A stretch of DNA of 64,000 nucleotides from Piper betle. Taxonomy: Eukaryota; Streptophyta; Magnoliopsida; Piperales; Piperaceae. Of the stretch, positions 59,637 to 64,000 are shown in pieces. Location of the stretch: the NCBI GenBank assembly GCA_033002965.1, contig JAURVB010006275.1, positions 81,149 to 145,148 of the forward strand. Reading direction: 5' to 3'. A model generated the notes under the pieces. It saw only the letters and a list, made by a program, of their open reading frames with translations, did no database searches and had not been told where the DNA came from. The position numbers and the translations under genes were made by a program. Within the stretch, counting starts at the first letter, position 1, and every line of letters begins with the position of its first letter.

Positions 59637-60362
59637 CTGGGTTGCATGAATCGCTGATTCCGAATCTGAATCGACCGAGTCAACTCGGATTGGAGGAAAA
59701 CCAATTCAAAAAACACATTAAATCGGTTTTCATCTAAATCGGTCCATGAATTGGCTAATTCGAGCCGATTCCAGGTGCACGGGGTGGAGCGCGGCGGGGT
59801 GGCGGCGGCGGGAGGGACATGACGGGGCTGGCTGGGGGAGGCATGGCACGGCGGGCGCAAGGCGAGGTGCGGCGGGCGAGGGCGAGGGCGGGGCGGGGCG
59901 GGGCGGGTCTGGGGGAGGGGGTGCAGGGCACGGCAGACGTAGGGCCGGGCATAGGGCAGGGCAGGTCTGGGGGAGTGGCGGCGGCAGCGGCGACAAGGAA
60001 GGAGGGCGGATGAGGGAGAAAAAGGGCGCGGGAAAGAAATAGCACTCGATGGCATTCTCGTAATTAAAACTTTGACTCGTATTTAATTCGAGTTAAAAAT
60101 AATAACTAACTCTAAATAATTCAAAAAAATCTTAAAAATATTAAAAAATATCATAAAATATAATACACACAATAATATCAAAATGACATCAATATCTAAT
60201 TTTTATATATTTATATTATGAATTATCAAATTATTATATATAACGGATTTAAACCTATTCAGACCTATTTAACTGACCCAATTTTTATCCGATTTAAACC
60301 GATTCCAATTCCAAATTTGATTCCTTCAAAAACCGATTTCGATTTCAATTTATACAACCATG
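59637..60362. mobile_element. hAT-type non-autonomous element, copy 3
   Basis: 5' end CTGGGTTGCATGAATCG and 3' end TATACAACCATG are inverted repeats (complement CATGGTTGTATA). Perfect 8-bp duplication ATATACAC (59629-59636, 60363-60370). G-rich core at 59775-60020, followed by the conserved AATTAAAACTTTGACTCG stretch. Same family as 15597 and 22380. Confidence 0.87.
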
Positions 60363-60370
60363 ATATACAC

Positions 60371-61122
60371 ACAAAAATAATAAAAAATAAGAATAAATAC
60401 AAACTTTACAAACTTGTATTATAACAATTAATTTCTTATCAAACCGTTTAAATTAAAGAGTTATGGATAATGGTTATTAACCGTTCCATCAATAACTACC
60501 CAATATTAATAGTTAGATAAACATTCGCCGTTATAATTAAAATTTGTAATGTCCCAACTTATCATAGCTCCTCAATTTATGAATATAATAGAGAGAGAGG
60601 GAGGGGAGACAGAGAAGATACGGAACTGTTAATGTTGACTCGAGGTTTCACGACAATGTGACCAGAATGCTTGGTAATAAAATAAAAATAAAAATAAGAA
60701 AAACCAATGACTAGAACGTGTTTTATGTGACACGATGTTTGATATGGACCAACCACAAAGTTGCGCTTGTCCTTTTTTTGTCAATTTCTTCACAAGTCAA
60801 TTTGCGAACTTCCAGGCCCCCTTCTAAATCGGAAGCAATTTGCTCCCTCAGGCTTTTGCCTCTACCGTCAGAGTTTGCCCGGCCCTGCAACACTTTTCGG
60901 CAGCTTTATAACTTCGTCAAAATCATTGAGATAAAATTTATTTATCAATACTAAATATCTATTACAAAATAATCCAAAATCCTCTTATCACGGTTGGAAA
61001 CTACAACATAAATTGCTTTAGGGGAAGAAAAAACAACATAATATGACATACTAGCAAATAAAAATAAAACTTGCATTGACAAAAAATGCTGCTCATTGAA
61101 CATACTGTATAGCTCCGTTCAT
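60371..61122. other. intergenic, 3' of ACLB
   Basis: AT-rich, with a GA-rich tract (60590-60615). A 78-codon plus-strand frame at 60718-60954 has no recognised similarity. Confidence 0.35.
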
Positions 61123-63895
61123 TCACTTGGTGTACAGAACATCCTCCCAAGGGTGACGGTACAATGGCTGCTTCAATCTCTTCTGGTCAAAAGTATGGCT
61201 GCACAAATTCAATGACATTTTCAGCTGTCAGACAAACAGAAGCTTACTTAGGGTTAAAAAGAACCTTGCTGCCTCAATTTTAGGAAACACGTGAAACAAG
61301 ATATGCATATTCCCAGCAACTCATTCAAACAACCATAAATGCCAAAATTTGCTTGTTGAAAATTATTTTTTCCCCTGCGCATCATGTTCCAAAATAAAAT
61401 AAATAATACCTACAACATCTTCCATCAGCCAATAGTGAACATTGCTACAAGTTTGTTAAGTTAATATCGACAGTCAGGTTAAACTGAATGCCCTTATAAA
61501 TCAAACCATCAATAAGTTTCACATCACCTTATCCAGCTATCTGTTTGTAAATAATATTGTTAAAATCGTAACATTGAAAATCAAGGAAAGACAAACTTTG
61601 GTCAGAGAACTCACCCAATAAGACCAATAGAGCGAGCAAGCACAAATAGGCCATTAAGGTAGCCAATTTCAACAATCTCATCAATTTCTTGTTTACTGAA
61701 CATTCCACTGCCAGCAAGGAGATCCAAGAACAGTGATCCAATCGCTCCATCAACGTTTAGAACAAGGTTAGTTGCTTTTGACAATGTGTAGGTCTCAACT
61801 TGAACAGCATATTCCATGTACTTCACAGATGGAAAATTTGTGCGCCCATACTTTTGTAGCAGTTCAACTCTCTTATCTCTGTTGTCACCTCTCTTGATCC
61901 TAAATCAGAAATATTTAATCTTATTGCACTATGATTCAGTCAAGTGTGTGTGTGTGTGTGCGTGTGTACTTTATTTAAGGCTTAGATAAATGATCAATCA
62001 ATAAAAATGGAGAAGAAAATTTTGATTGCAAAAAAAAAAGCAACTCTACCTATGCCCAATCCCAGGTACTCGAATGCCTTTCTTCTTCATACCTTCAACA
62101 AAGTCGTAAGGACTGAGACCCTACAGAGACGATGTATGAGCTCTTATTATATATTATGAATGACAAAAACATTAATGCATCCTCATGGGTATTAGAAGAA
62201 GGGTGCCAAGAGTACTTTTGCAAAGTCCACTCACCCTGTCATATGCATCCTTAAAATATCTAGCAGCATCATCAATGGCTCCACCAAACCTGGGACCAAT
62301 AGTCAGCAGCCCTGTTTGACAGATAGGTCAAGTTTCCAATGTCCCCCCAGAAATTAAGTAATTAAAAATCAATCAAACAAATACGTTACGCTCCCTAAAA
62401 CTCAATACTCTTAGTGAATGAAGAAAAAAAACATAAAAAGTTTTATTTGAGTACAGTTACCGGAGACAAGGCTAGACACTAAATCCTTTCCAGCTCTAGC
62501 CGTGACTATGGTATTGTGAGCACCAGAGACACAGGGACCATGGTCCGCACATAACATGATACAGATCTGAGTATTATGACAACAGCCTTTATGAGTGAAG
62601 ATAGAAATGCAAGCATTATCAACAACTGAAATAATAAATCTGAAACCATATCACCTCAATAAATTGAGTACAATAGCGAGGAGGCTACGCTTAAACCAAA
62701 GTAGACAGATAACATCACCAACACCAAAACCCTGTTCCACAATAGTCGACATTGGAATGCCAGCATAGCATGGCTCTTCACCTGTAAAGCATCAAGTGAA
62801 TATTAAAGGATATCTTCTTATTCTTCTTCATCCATCCCACTAGTATCCAAAGGTTGTTGGGGCATGGACCCTAAACTAAGAATCCATGCAATTATAAATG
62901 ACAAAATTTTTGATAGCTGGATGCCCTTCCTGACACCAACCTTCTTCTTTAATCCAGGCTTGGGACCGGCAATGTAGAAGCATTGACGGAGTTAATATTA
63001 AAGGATATATATCAACAAATTCAAATTCATTGCAGCTTGATCTTGAAATAAGACTAACACAAAGAATAAAAGAGAAGCTTGAACCAAACCTCTGTCATCA
63101 GAGATAGTAGATATAATATGGGTTGGCGCTCGGACCTTCCCACTCTTAATTGCAGTATTGAGATCCTCTGGGATCAGAGGAGGCTTCACTTCTGAAATTG
63201 GGGCGATCTTTCCTTCATCAACCTACCATGATAGGATTTATTAATTACTAGCAAAACGAGTCCTAAAAATGTGATATGAAATGCATGTGCCTTACACAAA
63301 TGATATAGCATGTGGTATACCAGCTTGTCAAATGTTTCTTTTATTGTTGCTTCCAATGCTTCGTAAGAAGTAGGGACAACTGCGCCTGCTTCTTTTAATG
63401 CCTGATTTTTTGCCTGTGCTGACTCCATCTCACCACCACTTTTGGCACCCTGGGTTCAAATATAAGTGCATTTAAAAAAGAAAGCTTTCTCTGACAGTAT
63501 TCAAATGTTAAAATAAAAACTCACAGCATGGCCAAATTGTACTTCTGACTTGAATAGCCTGGCACATGTCCCACTAACCCACGCAACAACAGGTTTTTGC
63601 ACTCTTCCCTGTTTTAAAGCTTCCACCAAAGAGTACTCATCACGACCACCAATCTCCCCAAGTACGACCATCATTTTGATCTGAGTTAAAAAGAAGAATC
63701 ATATTAAGAGTTGAGACATAAGTAACTGCAATGAAAAGAATTTGAATGAACAAAGTCGGGGTACATATTTGAAATAAATATTGCATAAAGAAAAAGTTCC
63801 ATGAGAATTTAAAAACACCTGAGGAATGTTGTTGAACCGCAAAATATGATCGGAAAGAGTTGAACCTGGAAAGACATCACCTCCAATAGCAATGC
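61123..63895 (-). CDS. ACLB: ATP-citrate lyase subunit B (ACLB), C-terminal two thirds, one apparent frameshift
   Basis: Exons on the minus strand: 63895-63819, 63680-63525, 63449-63321, 63222-63090, 62781-62655, 62566-62461, 62311-62235, 62120-62050, 61899-61615, 61198-61123; the gene continues past the right edge. Known reaction: citrate + CoA + ATP to acetyl-CoA + oxaloacetate in the cytosol, in a complex with ACLA. Seen: CoA-ligase part [20 protein letters not shown]; phosphohistidine loop [20 protein letters not shown] (His just before an exon junction); citrate-synthase-like part with [44 protein letters not shown] and C-terminal [10 protein letters not shown]. In the exon 62781-62655 the frame slips at 62676-62686 (SLL in place of SLPRYC), consistent with one missing C. 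All other exons are intact and highly conserved. Confidence 0.95.
61944..61968. repeat. (GT)n microsatellite in an ACLB intron
   Basis: About twelve GT units with one C interruption, in the intron upstream of the exon 61899-61615. Confidence 0.85.
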
Positions 63896-64000
63896 CTGCA
63901 AATGTGCTTGTTAGAAGCATAGTCTTAAACATCGTATTGTACCATTTAGTTATACCCGGTTAACCGCGTGCAGCATTCAAATCTAGCATAGTTTATGCCT

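Noticed and set aside
60718..60954. 78-codon plus-strand open frame
   Set aside because: No motif, no splice or promoter context, and AT-rich surroundings.

Overview
The window looks like nuclear DNA of a flowering plant, probably a monocot (low confidence on the clade). It has GC-rich coding exons in very AT-rich intergenic DNA, GT-AG spliced genes of typical angiosperm families, and abundant LTR retrotransposons and hAT-type non-autonomous DNA elements. I see no CRISPR array, rRNA, convincing tRNA or prokaryotic feature.

Layout. (1) 1-2.2 kb: the 3' part of a plus-strand TEX10/IPI1-like ARM-repeat gene, cut by the left edge. (2) 4.1-4.3 kb: a decayed fragment of an IBH1-like bHLH gene. (3) 5.0-33.3 kb, minus strand: the most remarkable region. 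About fifteen short exons of one gene, SOQ1 (chloroplast HAD / thioredoxin-like / NHL-repeat suppressor of quenching), lie in the right order but are spread over about 28 kb. They are separated by two copies of one Ty1/copia family in opposite orientation, a second copia family carrying a TRIM in its LTR, two long solo LTRs nested in a copia, and hAT-type elements. One hAT-type element sits inside a SOQ1 exon. The thioredoxin exons and the first HAD exons are not found, and several exons are frameshifted, so this copy is most likely a pseudogene. (4) 34.8-35.4 kb: another hAT-type element. (5) 38-39.2 kb: an intronless SCL32-like GRAS gene lacking its N-terminal part. (6) 39.8-45.1 kb: a composite of one full and one partial long LTR, then a degenerate tandem repeat. 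(7) 45.2-54.7 kb, minus strand: four host genes: peroxisomal monofunctional enoyl-CoA hydratase (ECHIa type), an ARID-HMG DNA-binding protein, a GDSL esterase/lipase and a class III peroxidase (PRX29 type). (8) 55.3-60.4 kb: more long-LTR copies and a third copy of the hAT-type element. (9) 61.1 kb to the right edge, minus strand: the 3' two thirds of ATP-citrate lyase subunit B (ACLB).

Functionally, ECHIa (peroxisomal fatty-acid catabolism) and ACLB (cytosolic acetyl-CoA supply) are both acyl/acetyl-CoA enzymes, but nothing suggests a cluster. The neighbourhood reads as ordinary plant gene order invaded by repeats. The GDSL, peroxidase and ACLB genes each carry an apparent one-base loss in or beside a short homopolymer, which looks more like consensus error than true decay. 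The most unusual non-genic signal is a roughly 100-bp module (GC-rich island plus a GACTCGAGTC-containing stretch) shared by the hAT-type elements and the unrelated long LTRs.
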